In this document: piece by piece, positions 25,330-36,319 of the stretch
Numbering within the stretch: position 1 is the first letter of the stretch
How the letters are laid out: every line of letters starts with the position of its first letter
Assembly (NCBI GenBank): GCA_013396995.1
Contig: VWZP01002201.1
Location: forward strand, 62,001-126,000
Source of the DNA: Dicaeum eximium
Lineage: Eukaryota > Chordata > Aves > Passeriformes > Dicaeidae
DNA length: 64,000 nt
Reading direction: 5' to 3'
The notes under the pieces: model-generated
Told to the model about the DNA's origin: nothing
The model's database searches: none
What the model saw: only the letters and a program-made list of their open reading frames with translations
Program-made: the position numbers and the translations under genes

Positions 25330-25332
<3 letters not shown>
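25116..25332. other. AT-rich flank of the CpG island
   Basis: The sequence changes abruptly to AT-rich. A short imperfect repeat (GTTTCCCGTTGTTAGG, GTTTCCTGTTGTCAGG) occurs near 25190-25222. No gene is seen. Confidence 0.5.

Positions 25333-25374
<42 letters not shown>
25333..25374. repeat. 42-nt homopolymer T tract
   Basis: There are 42 uninterrupted T (poly-A on the minus strand) about 30 bases before the 3' end of a minus-strand CR1. CR1 elements do not normally end in poly-A, so the tract is either independent or an assembly length artefact. Confidence 0.95.
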
Positions 25375-25376
<2 letters not shown>

Positions 25377-25402
25377 AGTGGGAACAGCCTCATCTTTTTT
25401 AC

Positions 25403-25965
25403 GTCATAGAATGAAGTGGGGTTGAAATGAGCCTTAAGGTGGTTCCAACCCCCCTGGCATAGCAGGGATACCTCCCACTAGACTGAGGTGTTCAGAGCTC
25501 CATCCCACCTGGCCTTGAGCACTGCCAGGGATGGGGCATCCACAGCTTCTCTGGCAACCTGTTCCAGTGCCTCGCCATCCCTGCAATAAACAATTTCTTC
25601 CTGATATCTGTGGTAAATTTCCACTCTTCCAATTTGTACCCATTACTCTGTGTCCTGTCACTGCAGCTCCTTATAAGATGTCCCTCTCCAGCTTCCCTGT
25701 AGGCCACCTTCACCCCTTACTAATTTCATGACCCTTCTCTTGACTTTCTCCAAGAGTTCCATGTCCTTCTTATGCACCAGAGGTGCGTGCAGTACTCCAG
25801 GTGGGGTCTCACAAGAGTGGAGTAAAGGTGAGGATTCCCCACCCTGCCTGGCCACATTCCTTTTGATGCAGCCCAGGACATGGTTGGCTTTGCACACGCT
25901 GCTGGCTCATGTTCAGTTTGTCATCAATCATCACCCCAAGTCTTCCTCTGCAGGTAGAAAGTCTT
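25403..25965 (-). mobile_element. 5'-truncated CR1 LINE, 3' end with ORF2 C-terminus
   Basis: The plus strand starts at a TCATAGAAT remnant of the CR1 3' tail, followed by the conserved GAGCACTGCCAGGGATGGGG and CAACCTGTTCCAGTGCCT segments. Minus-strand frames show the ORF2 C-terminal signature with a frameshift: ILGCIKRNVA-like and KKDMELLEKVKRR at 25658-25897, then IRKKLF and RHWNRLPEKLW at 25492-25713. It is better preserved than the intron 1 copy but not coding. Confidence 0.93.
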
Positions 25966-26419
25966 GACATTATTACGACATTGCAGGATGGAAGGAAAAA
26001 GTGTTAACAAGCTTCATTGGTATTCTTACACCTTTAACCACACAAGCTACGAAATTAGTTTGGGGTGAGTCATGAGCAGTTACAGTTTTACTCACCATGG
26101 ATTTCATTCCAAGACCTCATCTAGTCGCAATAATTTCAAAGAGATAAGACAGAAGACATTATTGCCTCTATGAAATTTGTATCAACAGAAAAAAAATAGT
26201 AATATTAATTCAGAAATTCTTGAGATTTCTTTTCCCCATACAGAGATGCGTAGTGACTTAAGTGAGCATTGTCCCTTCCTGACGGTGCTGCTACTTTCTA
26301 ACTTCATTTTTTATTTTCCTGTTTTATTACTGTTCTCAGGAAACCCGCATAGGATCTAATAATTCTCCATTCACCACTTTAAGCCATTCTGAGCATTTTT
26401 TTCAAGGATTTGTTGTTAA
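25966..26419. other. AT-rich intergenic stretch
   Basis: No gene, RNA or repeat family is recognised between the CR1 copy and the CpG-rich block. Confidence 0.5.
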
Positions 26420-26735
26420 ACAAGCTTCCCCCGGTCCTTGAATCGGTGCCTGCAGGTGGCCGGGAAGCGGCACGGCAGCGGCGGTACCGCCACCTGGCGC
26501 CCATCTCCGGAACGACAGGGGCCGAGCCGGGTGGTTCCGAGCGGGGCCGAGCCGGGGCGGCTCCCCCGGGGCCGATCCGTGTGGCTCCCCCGGGGCCGAT
26601 CCGTGTGGCTCCCCCGGGGCCGATCCGTGTGGCTCACCCGGGGCCGAGCGGGGTGGCTCCCCCGGGGACCGCCGCGAACAGCCGGGTAAACGCAGTCGGC
26701 AGCGCGTCTGGTGTCAGCGTAGTAATTAAAGCGAG
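26420..26735. promoter_or_regulatory. Small CpG-rich block with minisatellite, about 1.9 kb upstream of TOLLIP
   Basis: About 300 bases of very CpG-dense sequence sit inside AT-rich DNA. Frames on both strands stay open because the internal repeat is 24 bp (a multiple of three): plus 26410-26742 gives PPGPIRVA repeats and minus 26416-26766 gives DRPRGSHT repeats. I do not call either a protein. A GTAAAC donor-like site follows at 26682. It could be the first exon or promoter of a divergent non-coding RNA, or only a GC-rich satellite. Confidence 0.4.
26559..26676. repeat. 24-bp GC-rich minisatellite
   Basis: Three identical 24-bp units occupy 26559-26582, 26583-26606 and 26607-26630 (core CTCCCCCGGGGCCGATCCGT). 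A diverged unit follows at 26631-26654 and a partial one after it. GAGCGGGGCCGAGCCGGG just upstream looks like an older variant. The perfect identity of the three units suggests recent expansion and possible copy-number variation. Confidence 0.93.
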
Positions 26736-26846
26736 AATGTAAGCCGTGGGAAAGGTGAGAGAACAAAAGTCATAAAACCCTCGTATTTGCAACATATGGG
26801 CATCGTTAAGGAAAGGTTGAAAGGTAATCAAAGAAGCTGTAATGAC

Positions 26847-26873
26847 AATAAATTGCGTTTATCTTGTAATAAA
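26847..26873 (+). terminator. Two plus-strand poly(A) signals in tandem
   Basis: AATAAA occurs at 26847-26852 and again at 26868-26873, about 110 bases after the CpG-rich block, with T-rich sequence downstream (CAGTTTTTCCTGTATCAGTC). This would fit the end of a short plus-strand transcript, but in AT-rich DNA it may be chance. Confidence 0.2.
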
Positions 26874-26889
26874 CTTTTAGACATCAGTT

Positions 26890-29800
26890 TTTCCTGTATC
26901 AGTCTTTCGTTCTCATTTTGAGTCTCTTCTCTGTTGTTCCCAGTTCTTCATCTATCCTTCAGATTTCTGATAGGCCCATTTGCCTCTTTTTATGAATTTT
27001 TAATAGCCTAATATCTCAGAAGACATTAGGTAAAAATTTATTAAAGCCAGACAGCTGGTTGTTGATGTGTGGAGGCAAACAAATACGCATCCACATAGTG
27101 GGATTGCTTGAAAGTTATCAAATAGACATTTCTCCCTAGGCTGGCTCCAGAATGTGAAAGTGTAGATAGCACCTAAGCTTTTCTTCATAAAATCAGAAAC
27201 CACTGTCTCAAGGTGGCAGAGGAGGAGAATAATGCACATGATGCTGCCCTCACTGAGGAACAGTTGCAGCAGAATTCCTGCCAAATTAATTCTGTGCTTG
27301 TTCAGAAACCCAGAAGGGACATTTCAAAGGCTGAGGAGAGTCTGATGCCATGGGGAAAGTGAGGGAACACAAAGCTCAGGTGGATAATGTCCAACTTTCA
27401 TTACGTGTTTATTTAGCTCTCAGCATTGGAGTCTGACTTTGAAACCTGTCAGATGGCACTTTAAACATGTAAATGGCAGCAATTAGTGTGGTGAGAGAAC
27501 TGCAGTTGTACCTCTGTGAAAATAGAACACTTCAGAAGGTCAGGCCTCCCAGTGTTTTGGGTAAGGTACTTATTGAAATTCTTCAGTTAGGAAATAAACT
27601 TCAAACTCCTTGTTATTTCATCTCTTCCCCAGAGAAGAGATGTGAGTGACTTGGGTGGTTACATTTTTTGCCATTTTGAGTATCTAGCTTGATACTGGTG
27701 GAGTTTCCATAGTCATTTAACTCCATTGGCTTATTGTGGCTTACAAAAACAGTGAAGTCACAAGTCTTAGCTGTGCAAAAGGTGGTGCATAAAAGCAGAG
27801 TAATAAATCAGAGTTGGGATTTGTCTGTTTCAGAGCTATTCACCTGGCCCTGCAGAGGATCTCACAGTGAACTGGCAAAACAGGTTTTGGGTTAAGTTTT
27901 GTAGGTATTATGAACATAGAAGAGTACTTTGGGATGGTCTGCATCACTTCCACGGCTGGCTTGGATCTCGGGCAGAATCAGCCCTTTTTTGCCATGCTCC
28001 TATGGGACTTCAGATGCCCCACAAAGGGACAGTTCTGTTTCATGGGAAAAACATCTTTTGTGAAATGCAGAGCCCAATTCCACCATCATTTCAGACACAA
28101 TCTTGCCAAGCTGACTTGAATTTAATTGTGGGCCGTGGTGGCAGTGGAGAAGGCCAAAGGGATCCACTGCTTTGTGGATCCAACCCATACCAGAGCGCAT
28201 GTGCAGAAAAAGGAAAGGGATGTCTGAGGCTTACAGCTATAGAAAGTCCCCTGGAGTCCTGGGACTGAGCACAGCTTGTTGGGATGTATGCAGACTTACA
28301 CAGGGGCTGGACACAGCACCAAACACAGAACTAGAGATTGCAACGCTAATCTTTTGTTCATGGTGCCAGATCGAGCTTGGTGATGTACAACTGAGCTGAA
28401 ACAGGAACATGGAAATCCCAGATGGTGCTCAGACTGGCTGTAATAAACAATAATTTCCACTTCAATGGCATACAAGGTACTCACAGTGCGTTGCAAACTT
28501 TAATTAATCCTCACAGTCCAGTTGGGATGCAGAAGAATTACATCCCCCATCATGGAGGAAAGATAGCTCCAGCATGAAACACTGCAACACTGGAGCAGCA
28601 CACAACAACATAAGCCAGGAATTTCAGTCAGGATAGATCCCGCACTGAGACTAGAAGAGAATGAATTGAAGAGAGAAACAAATGCAGACTGAAGATCAAA
28701 ATCAGCGCTGCCTCCCTCCCGACCTGCACCATGAAGCAGAGCTGTTAAACAGCAGGCAGCTTACCACCCTCACAGGCTCTGCAGAATTTCATACTCCAGG
28801 GTTAGAGCTGCTGATTGAGCCAAACAAGTATTGGCAAAAGCCTTGCTGGAGCAATTGTGGGGGATTCTAGCAGCAAAGCCAAGAGCACTGTCGGGCAGCT
28901 AATAAGTGGCTATTCTTCAGTCACGCTGCACTCAAAATAGCTTTCCAGCAGAGGAAAAGCAAATTCTATTGGCTTCAACACCTGGTTGAGCAACTTAATA
29001 AGGACAAAATTGAAAGTTAGAGCTGAATCATTATTTATTTTGTAACTACATCTTCATCACACAGTTCATTCCAAAATGGGACTTATTTCATTTCAAATCA
29101 GGTTTGTGCAAGGTTTTTCTGTAGGTTCATTCAGCACAGAGGTGAGGAGAAGGGTCTTTGAAAACAATTTCAGACACCAGCTGCTTCAGAGGAGTAGAGC
29201 AATCTACAATCATAAGAAGGCTTTCTCCTTTTTCTCCAGTTCTGCCATACTTTCCCCAAATTGTATTTTTTAAGTCTACTTTTAATGCACCAGGGAAATT
29301 GTAGCAGTGCAAAACTGTATTTAGTGTTATTTTGGTAACGTGCCCATTTCCAGACAGCACTTCAAAAGATATGAGCAAACAGTTAGAAGAGCAAAATATC
29401 TCTGTCCTGTGCACAGCAGACACAGAAAACCGCTTGTTCCTCTTATTGAAATTACCTTTTATATAGTTGAGAGCTGCTATTGTTTTACCTCTTAGATTTC
29501 TTCTCTCTGAAGTTCAGCTATTCCGAGGAATGTCAGAGGAATGTCAGATTAAACCTATCCCAATTCCTTCAGCCTTTTCTAATGAGTATACCTTTCTGAA
29601 GCCTGATAATTATTGTTGTATTCCTCTGGTTTTTTCCCAGTAGGACCATGCCTTCCATGAAGGGTCCAAAACTGGCTGTGTCCCATCTCAGCACAGATGT
29701 CCAGCTCTCTACTGACAGCTTCAAGGAGAGCTGAAGAATTGCTAAATGTTTTGTAGATGACAACTTGGACTATAAATTGCAATAAGGGTTTGCCTTTTTT

Positions 29801-32800
29801 TTGCAGCACAATAACATTGTAAACATCCAAATCTCTTTCTGACATGCAATTATTTACCTTGTTCTTCCTCATCTTGTGTTTCTGCAGTTCATTATTCTTG
29901 TCTAGGTGTGATGACCTGTTTGTTTTTATTGAATTGCATCCTCTCAACTCCTCTTGGTGTTGTTATCCAATGTATACCTGTTATGTTTGATTGGCAAAAA
30001 TACCTACCTGCAGTAACTGTGAATAAATCAATATGTTTGTTGGTTTGTTTAAAAACAAGCTGCTCTCTTATCCAGAGATAAGTCTAGCAAATGAAATTTT
30101 CACATCTTTTTTATTTAATCAGATTATCCTTTTAAAATCTAGATTATTTTTCAAACAGGAGGATTCCCCTGCTGCCTCATTTAAAAAATACAGACGTTAG
30201 AAGTCATTATTTGAAAAAAAAAAAAAAAAAAGACAAAAGCAATGTAGATTTTGGCATTCTAGTCTCACTATAGGAGGACTTGCAGCATTCCCAATTAGGA
30301 CAGCTTTATTTGTGCCTAGTACCATGCCAGGCTATGAATAGATGTCATAGGAATCCTGTTCATGTGCTGTACAAATTTCCATATATTTATTTAACTTATT
30401 TTGTTCTCCTCTCAGAAAATAAAATAAATACATAGAAAAATGAAGGGATTGTTTTTGTCTGCTCACCAAATTTCTCCTCACTAAAATATAAATTAAGACA
30501 TAGAAGGGAAGGAACAATCAAAAATAAGAGGAAATAACAGAGGAAGAAGTGACAACTTCCTTCAAAATGGTAAAGATGTTGTTTTAGAGTATTCTAACAA
30601 GCCAAATTTTTTTCAGATACCTTCCAAATCGTAGTAAATTTGTTCATATATTTCCCATATGATCTAGTATTTTGTGTAGGCACAAGTAGTACAAATTTCT
30701 TAATTCTTAAGTAGTGAATTTCTGGGCAGGAATTCTTTCATTCCCACTCCATCCCCAGGCAAACAAACATTGCTTTTCTGCTTACACAAGTTCATTATAG
30801 AAATCTTTACTCATATTTCCATTAAAGCATAGTTTTTGTCCTTTGTAATTTAGCTCCTTTGTTGATTCTCTGTGATCACATCATATACATGCAGAGTATT
30901 GTGCTTTCTCCTCTTTCCAACTGGTATTTTTTACAGAAGAGACACCAATTTTCTGTGTGTAAAAGGATTTCTGCATGTTAAATGGCATACTTTCTCCTAC
31001 TGGGTATTTCAGTTTTATAGATACTAGTTTTTATAATTAACAGTGAATATTATGAGGACTTTACAGTAGCAGTGGCTTTCAGTAGTGATATGTAGTAGGT
31101 TCTTTCCCTGCTTGGCTCTTCCTCTATGTCTTTATATTTGGTGCCTAACTGCCTGTAAGGAAATAATTATTTTGTTAGATGTTTAATCACAAACCTTGCA
31201 AGGAAATCTGCTGTTTTCCAAACAGTGCAGAACTAACTTCATTACTACTTGGACATGCTAGATACATTTCCCAGCCCTAAAGTAGCATCTTCTTAAAAGT
31301 CTGTAGCCTATATTCCCTTTGGAAATTATTATTTTCAAATAATTCAATAGTCTGATTTACTATTTCTATCTTTCCTTCAGAGTATTTCTTGCTGAACGTG
31401 CCAGGTTATGGGGGACAGGACAAGTTGCACAGAAATCCACTCAGTGCCTGCAGTGAGATTTTTATATGCACTGGCTCTGGTTTCTGTGTGGTCAGATCCT
31501 CTGAAGTCAGCACAGATGTACAAAGAGGGTCTGGAGCTCTGTCCAGGGAGCAACAGCAGTTTTGCTTCTCTGCAGAGCTGCCTTAGCTCAGGCTCAGGGA
31601 ATTCAATAGGAGCTGCAGGAGTGCAGCACCTCTGAAAATGCAGCACATTCAGCAGCTTTTTACCTTGTTTCTTTCCAAAAGCTTCAAAGTTGTTATGGTA
31701 CTAGAGACAGTGCTGAGGTAAAGCAATTAGGTATTGAGTCAGCTTGAGCATTCTCAAACATCAGGACTGGACAAATAAACATCTGTAGCTAAATATTTCA
31801 AGCATTTTCCAACTCCTTCTTCTGTTCACTGATTATTAGGTGTCACCTTATATAAAGTGTCACCTTAATGTTGTCATATAAGTAAGTGACTGAAGAGGAA
31901 ATTAATTTCTTCCTGCAAGGGAGACTTCTAATGAGGTATTTGTGTTTTTGTTTAAAGCTAATTGGTTTAAACACAAGAGAAATAGGCATCTTCTTAGACT
32001 TGCTGAAGATCTAAGTTCAGTTTCTATAGGCTCTGTGATCTCAGTAAATGGTTTGATCTCTCCACACTACCTCTCCCCTCCCAAACGAGGTAACATGAAT
32101 GCACCTGTTGAGTGTTACAATTCTGCATGCTCAAGGGCAGAGTCATCTGTGACCATGGACAGTATTTTGGACAAAAGGTCCTTTTGGGCAAGGTCTTCAG
32201 TACTTACTGCAACATGTAATATCCATACTGTATATGCAGTGAATTGCTGCTCTAAGTGTGGCTTTAACCAAAGTTCTAATAAACTGTAAAGAAGGCAAAA
32301 GTTTGTAAGACACACAGATATAACAGATCTGTGTAACACATATGCTCACATACCTGTTTCAAGTCACTTTTTGCTTGGCTTCCCTTCTGCTGCTTATAGC
32401 ACTTCCAGGCACATATTGGCTCCTTCAACACGAAGGTGGTGTCACCTGAGTGTAATTATAGAGATTTCTCCTGCAGGAATCCAGCCCTACAGCTATATTC
32501 AGAACACAAAAAACGTGTGAATTAAAAATACAACTTTGCTTTTTTTATGTGATAACCAAGCACATTATTTCCTTTCCTTTAGTTTTTTTTTTCCTAAAAT
32601 AAAGATAGGGAAGACAGAAACATAGGATTATCTGAGCCTTTATACATCATTCATAAAGACTGCCAATTGTAGAAAGAACTACATATGTAGAAAGTGCTGC
32701 ATATGTGATTTTTCTTCATTCTTGTTCTTTAGCCATGGTTTACCAGAAAAAACCTTATTTTACTATGACCTGTAAATACCGATGTTGAAATAGTTTATCA

Positions 32801-34689
32801 AAATCAGAGAAAGATTTGTTTTCTCTCTCTGCAGAATTCACCAAACATTTACATAGTATGTGAAGTAACAATTTTATACTGTCTAATACATTTGCAAGCC
32901 CTAATGCTTCTCTTGGCTCCTACAGAAGCCTCTGAAGTTTTATGTAAGCCACCCTCAGGTTTCATGTGTATTATGGATACAGGACAGCAGATGAAACTAG
33001 CTGGGAAGATCTGTTGAAAAAGGAGGGTGACAAAGCTATCTACCCCACTGCAGAGCAATCTTCTGTGACTCTTCTCAGGGCATATTTCTGGAATCCCTTC
33101 TTTGTGACCATTTCTCATTTTTAACTTTGACCCTACTGAACCTTTGTTTTTCTTGTAGCCCTCCCTGTGGCACTGGGCAACAAGAATTAGGAACCATGAG
33201 TCTGGTGTTGCACAGGTGCAGTTGTCAATAAATACCAGGTAGTACAGTTCAGACAACCTTGGCACAAATGCCTCTGTACAGGCAGTTCACATCTCAGTAT
33301 TTGTATTATCTGATAACAATAGTGCTTAAAGTCTCTATTTAGATTGGGTTCTAATTGTTCCAGGCATTTTCTCTGATTAAACCATTTTATGTATACATAA
33401 ACTGTTCTGACTAATGTTGTTGATCCAGAGTAAGAGACTTCTACCCTCAGGCTTTGCCCTCCTCCTTTTAGCCCCCTCCACTTTGTTCTTTCAACATTTA
33501 CCTTATCATTCCCTTATTCAGTTGTGTAAAATTTTACTGGTTTAACACAAACAAACAAACAAATGCTCTCAAGTATGAAAATAAGCACACCATTTAATAT
33601 TACTGCCTCATTATTCAATTGGGGAAGCAAGATACGGGGAGATTAAGTGACTTGCCAGAGGAAAAGGAGGAAGGATGCACAAAGAAAATTTAGCTCCTCT
33701 GAGTCACAGTTCAGCATCTTAAATCCTTTGTTCTGACTTCATCTTCCCTCTGAGTGTTGCCCAATCTCTTTATGCTCAAACTTCCCTCATCTAAACTGTA
33801 TCTCTTCTGATTTCAAAGGGTGGCTTGTCACACAGGACAGGCACAGAAGAGATTAAGGGTTGTTCTAGGCTTTTCATCTCCAGAATTGTTCTCCACTGCC
33901 ACTGCTGCAAGCTACAGTGAAAATGATGTGCTGAAATCACAACTTTACCTTCACTACTCAGAAATTTTTTCTCTGTATGGTATTTGTTCTGTGAACTGTT
34001 TGTTTGCCAGCTTCTGCCTGGCAAGCATTGTCTACCTGCTTTGTGCATAAATGTCAGGGATAACTTGAAGGTTCAGCATGACTGACCAGCTGCCACGTTG
34101 GTCTTCAGGATTTAACTTTTCATCCACAAAAATTACATGTATTTATTTATTTGTATTTAAAAAGTTCCACTGGCTATTGTCTCTAGATGCACAAACAAAA
34201 GCTTTTAGCCAAATTGAAATGTACACTGCCTGAATTAATGTCCACTAATGAAAGCCCTTCTTGACCAGCCTAAACTAACATACCCTCCCACATCTTTAAG
34301 TTCCTCCGTGCTCTTTCTCAAAGTCTGGACAAAATATATACTCTGCAATCTGCAGTGTGATCTCTAAGTGAAAAAAAATTGGAAGCTGACAATCTAGTAG
34401 GGAAGTGGATTCCAGGATTCTGGATGAAGCACTGTACATTGCCCACTTTCAGTCAGATTAGCACAAACTGCATTTTTTGCCTCCTTTGCCTGAAGCAGTG
34501 AGTTCTCTGTTGGGTTTTTACTACATGCAGCTATCTACTATAAAATATATTCACACTTAACAGTCTAATTGAAAAAAACCCCAAACCTATGCTCAGAACC
34601 TAAAGCTAACTCGATTTCCAAAACCAGCCTACATGAACTCATGTATTAATTCACAGAAGGGATGCCATAGTTTCACCTTGGTAGGCAAC
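26890..34689. other. Intergenic region without recognised genes
   Basis: This is about 7.8 kb of AT-rich sequence. Several frames of 90-138 codons occur (plus 27867-28268, minus 29579-29947, minus 32849-33265), but none shows a recognisable domain, splice structure or protein-like composition. An A tract lies near 30213-30231. I see no CR1 or LTR signature here. Confidence 0.5.
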
Positions 34690-35225
34690 TGAGCAACACA
34701 CAGCTGGTTGTTCTTTTCTGCCCCAGTAAGGGTAGAATCAGAAGGGTAGAAGTGGGAAAACTTGTGCCTTGAGATAAACAGCATTTAATTTTTTTTACAG
34801 GGGATGGGGGGAAGAAGCACAAACAACAAAGAGAGGGGGAAAAAAACTCCCACAATAAACAAAATGAAGTAAAAGAAATTATACAGAAGAAAACATTTGC
34901 TCACCACTGGCAGATGCCCAGCCCTGAGAAATGGCAGCTCATGCCAGCCTCCATCCCTCACTCCCAGTTTTATTGCTAAGCATGGCCTCAAGAGGTGTGG
35001 GATATCCCTTGCATGAGTTAGGGTCAGCTATGCCCCTTCCCAGTTTCTTGTGCACCACCAGCCTCATTGCTGGTGAGGAAGTGTGAGAAGCAGAAAAGGC
35101 CTTGACACTGTGTAAGCACTGCTCAGTGATAACAAAAACATCCCTGTTTTGATTGAAAATCTAAAATGAAACATCACACAAGCTATTTAAAAAAATTTAA
35201 CTCTATCATAGTCAGAACCTGTGCA
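34690..35225. mobile_element. Solitary LTR, avian ERVL-type, copy 1
   Basis: Blocks of a widespread avian ERVL-like LTR appear in order: GGGAAAACTTGTGCCTTGAG near 34755, then a region around TTTATTGCTAAGCATG (34970), GGGTCAGCTATGCCCCTTCC (35020) and GAGAAGCAGAAAAGGCCTTG (35085). The same order recurs at 50235-50815. No retroviral gene lies next to it, so it is a solo or truncated LTR. The family name rests on recognition, not on a search. Confidence 0.75.
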
Positions 35226-35291
35226 AGGGAAAGTTACTAAATGTGGACAGCTCTGCAGAGGCTTTATTCCTAAAATGGTAATAGTCAATTT

Positions 35292-36246
35292 TTAAAGCTG
35301 AAGTATGGATAAGGATTTGCACCAGTATATCAAATATATTGCCACTAAACATAGTGGAATATTGTTACCAATAAAATAGTAACAGAAAAGTCCAAAGCAA
35401 ACTGTTACTATCAGCAAAACCTTTGAGATATTCCAAATGTAACAGAAGACACATTGTGCTTTAAGCAAAGAGAGTCTCCAGAAGCCTGGCTTCAGCATGC
35501 TTATGCATAAAGGGGGCAAATGCCCAGGATCTGTTCTTGTCACTACTGCCAAAACTGCATCTTTCTCAGCTAATTCTTATAGTTGTCCTTTCACTTGCAG
35601 AATCCAATTCCTCCGAACTTCTCTGAGCTTGTAAAGTTCTTCTTATAGGTTCCTTAACTGGCAGGCTCTGAGTTTTTCTTGCTCATACACTTTCTCTTTC
35701 AATCCCAGAGTGATTTGCAAGCATTCCAACATCTCAGATTTTCAAACCTATTTCTTGCTTCTAATGTATTCATATTTTGCAACATTTTATTATCTTAGTA
35801 TGGAAAACTATGGCAGGACATTTCCATGATCTCTGCATTCAGCTGTTCATTGATTTAATCCAAAGTTTTACTCTGCAGTTCTAATTGTTTGATTTGTTTT
35901 CTTTGTTTTTCAGTGTGTCCCTGGCATCATCCACTTCTCTGTGTAGGTCTTCTACTGATGTCCTCAAACAGTTTGCACTGGCCTGCAGTCACCCAAACTC
36001 ATCCTTCAAACCTTCACTTTCTTTCAGTGAATTCCAATTTCCAATATCCAGCTCTGCTACTGTTTCTCTGAGGTGCCATCTTCCATTTTGTAAGTTTTCA
36101 TTTTTGAAAGACAATTTATTAACCAGAGAAGTTTTTATGTTAGGGGAAGAAAGCAGGGTCAAGGTTGCAGAACACTGCTGTGCTCTGACAGCCTCCAGCC
36201 TGTCCAAGTGTGACATAGTATGGATGTCACTACTCCATGGTTCCAA
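35292..36246 (-). pseudogene. Broken coding remnant of a long coiled-coil, possibly tail-anchored protein
   Basis: Reading the minus strand downward, three frames in turn give heptad-rich sequence. The first (36246 to about 35890) has SFKNENLQNG, LKESEGLKDEF, a stop, then SVEDLHREVDDARDTLK. The next (about 35895-35740) has QIKQLELQSKTLD, a stop, then INEQLNAEIMEM. The last (about 35740-35292) has LKEKVYEQEKLRACQLRNL, a stop, then EELYKLREVRRNW and ELAEKDAVLA, and runs on in frame to a hydrophobic segment (VLLIVTVCFGLFCYYF). At least two frameshifts and five in-frame stops are present, so it cannot make a full protein. No intron is needed across about 700 bases, which suggests a processed copy or one decayed large exon. 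The parent is not identified. Coiled coil plus C-terminal membrane segment is the layout of KASH-type proteins such as KASH5 and LRMP/IRAG2, but this is a hypothesis. Confidence 0.6.
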
Positions 36247-36319
36247 ACTGCCTGCTCCTACTGGCTCGTGGTTGCTTGCAAGATGTTGTGGAAAAAATTA
36301 TCAGAAGGTGTTTTAAGAA

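Noticed and set aside
26410..26766. 110- and 116-codon frames with PPGPIRVA or DRPRGSHT repeats
   Set aside because: Both follow from a 24-bp minisatellite, which cannot introduce stops. No start context, conservation or domain supports a protein.
32849..33265. 138-codon minus-strand frame
   Set aside because: It is one of the longest uninterrupted frames, but it shows no domain, signal, repeat or exon structure. A single frame of this length is expected by chance in 64 kb.
35885..36316. 143-codon plus-strand frame
   Set aside because: It lies opposite the coiled-coil remnant, is serine- and phenylalanine-rich, and is best explained as the antisense shadow of that pseudogene.
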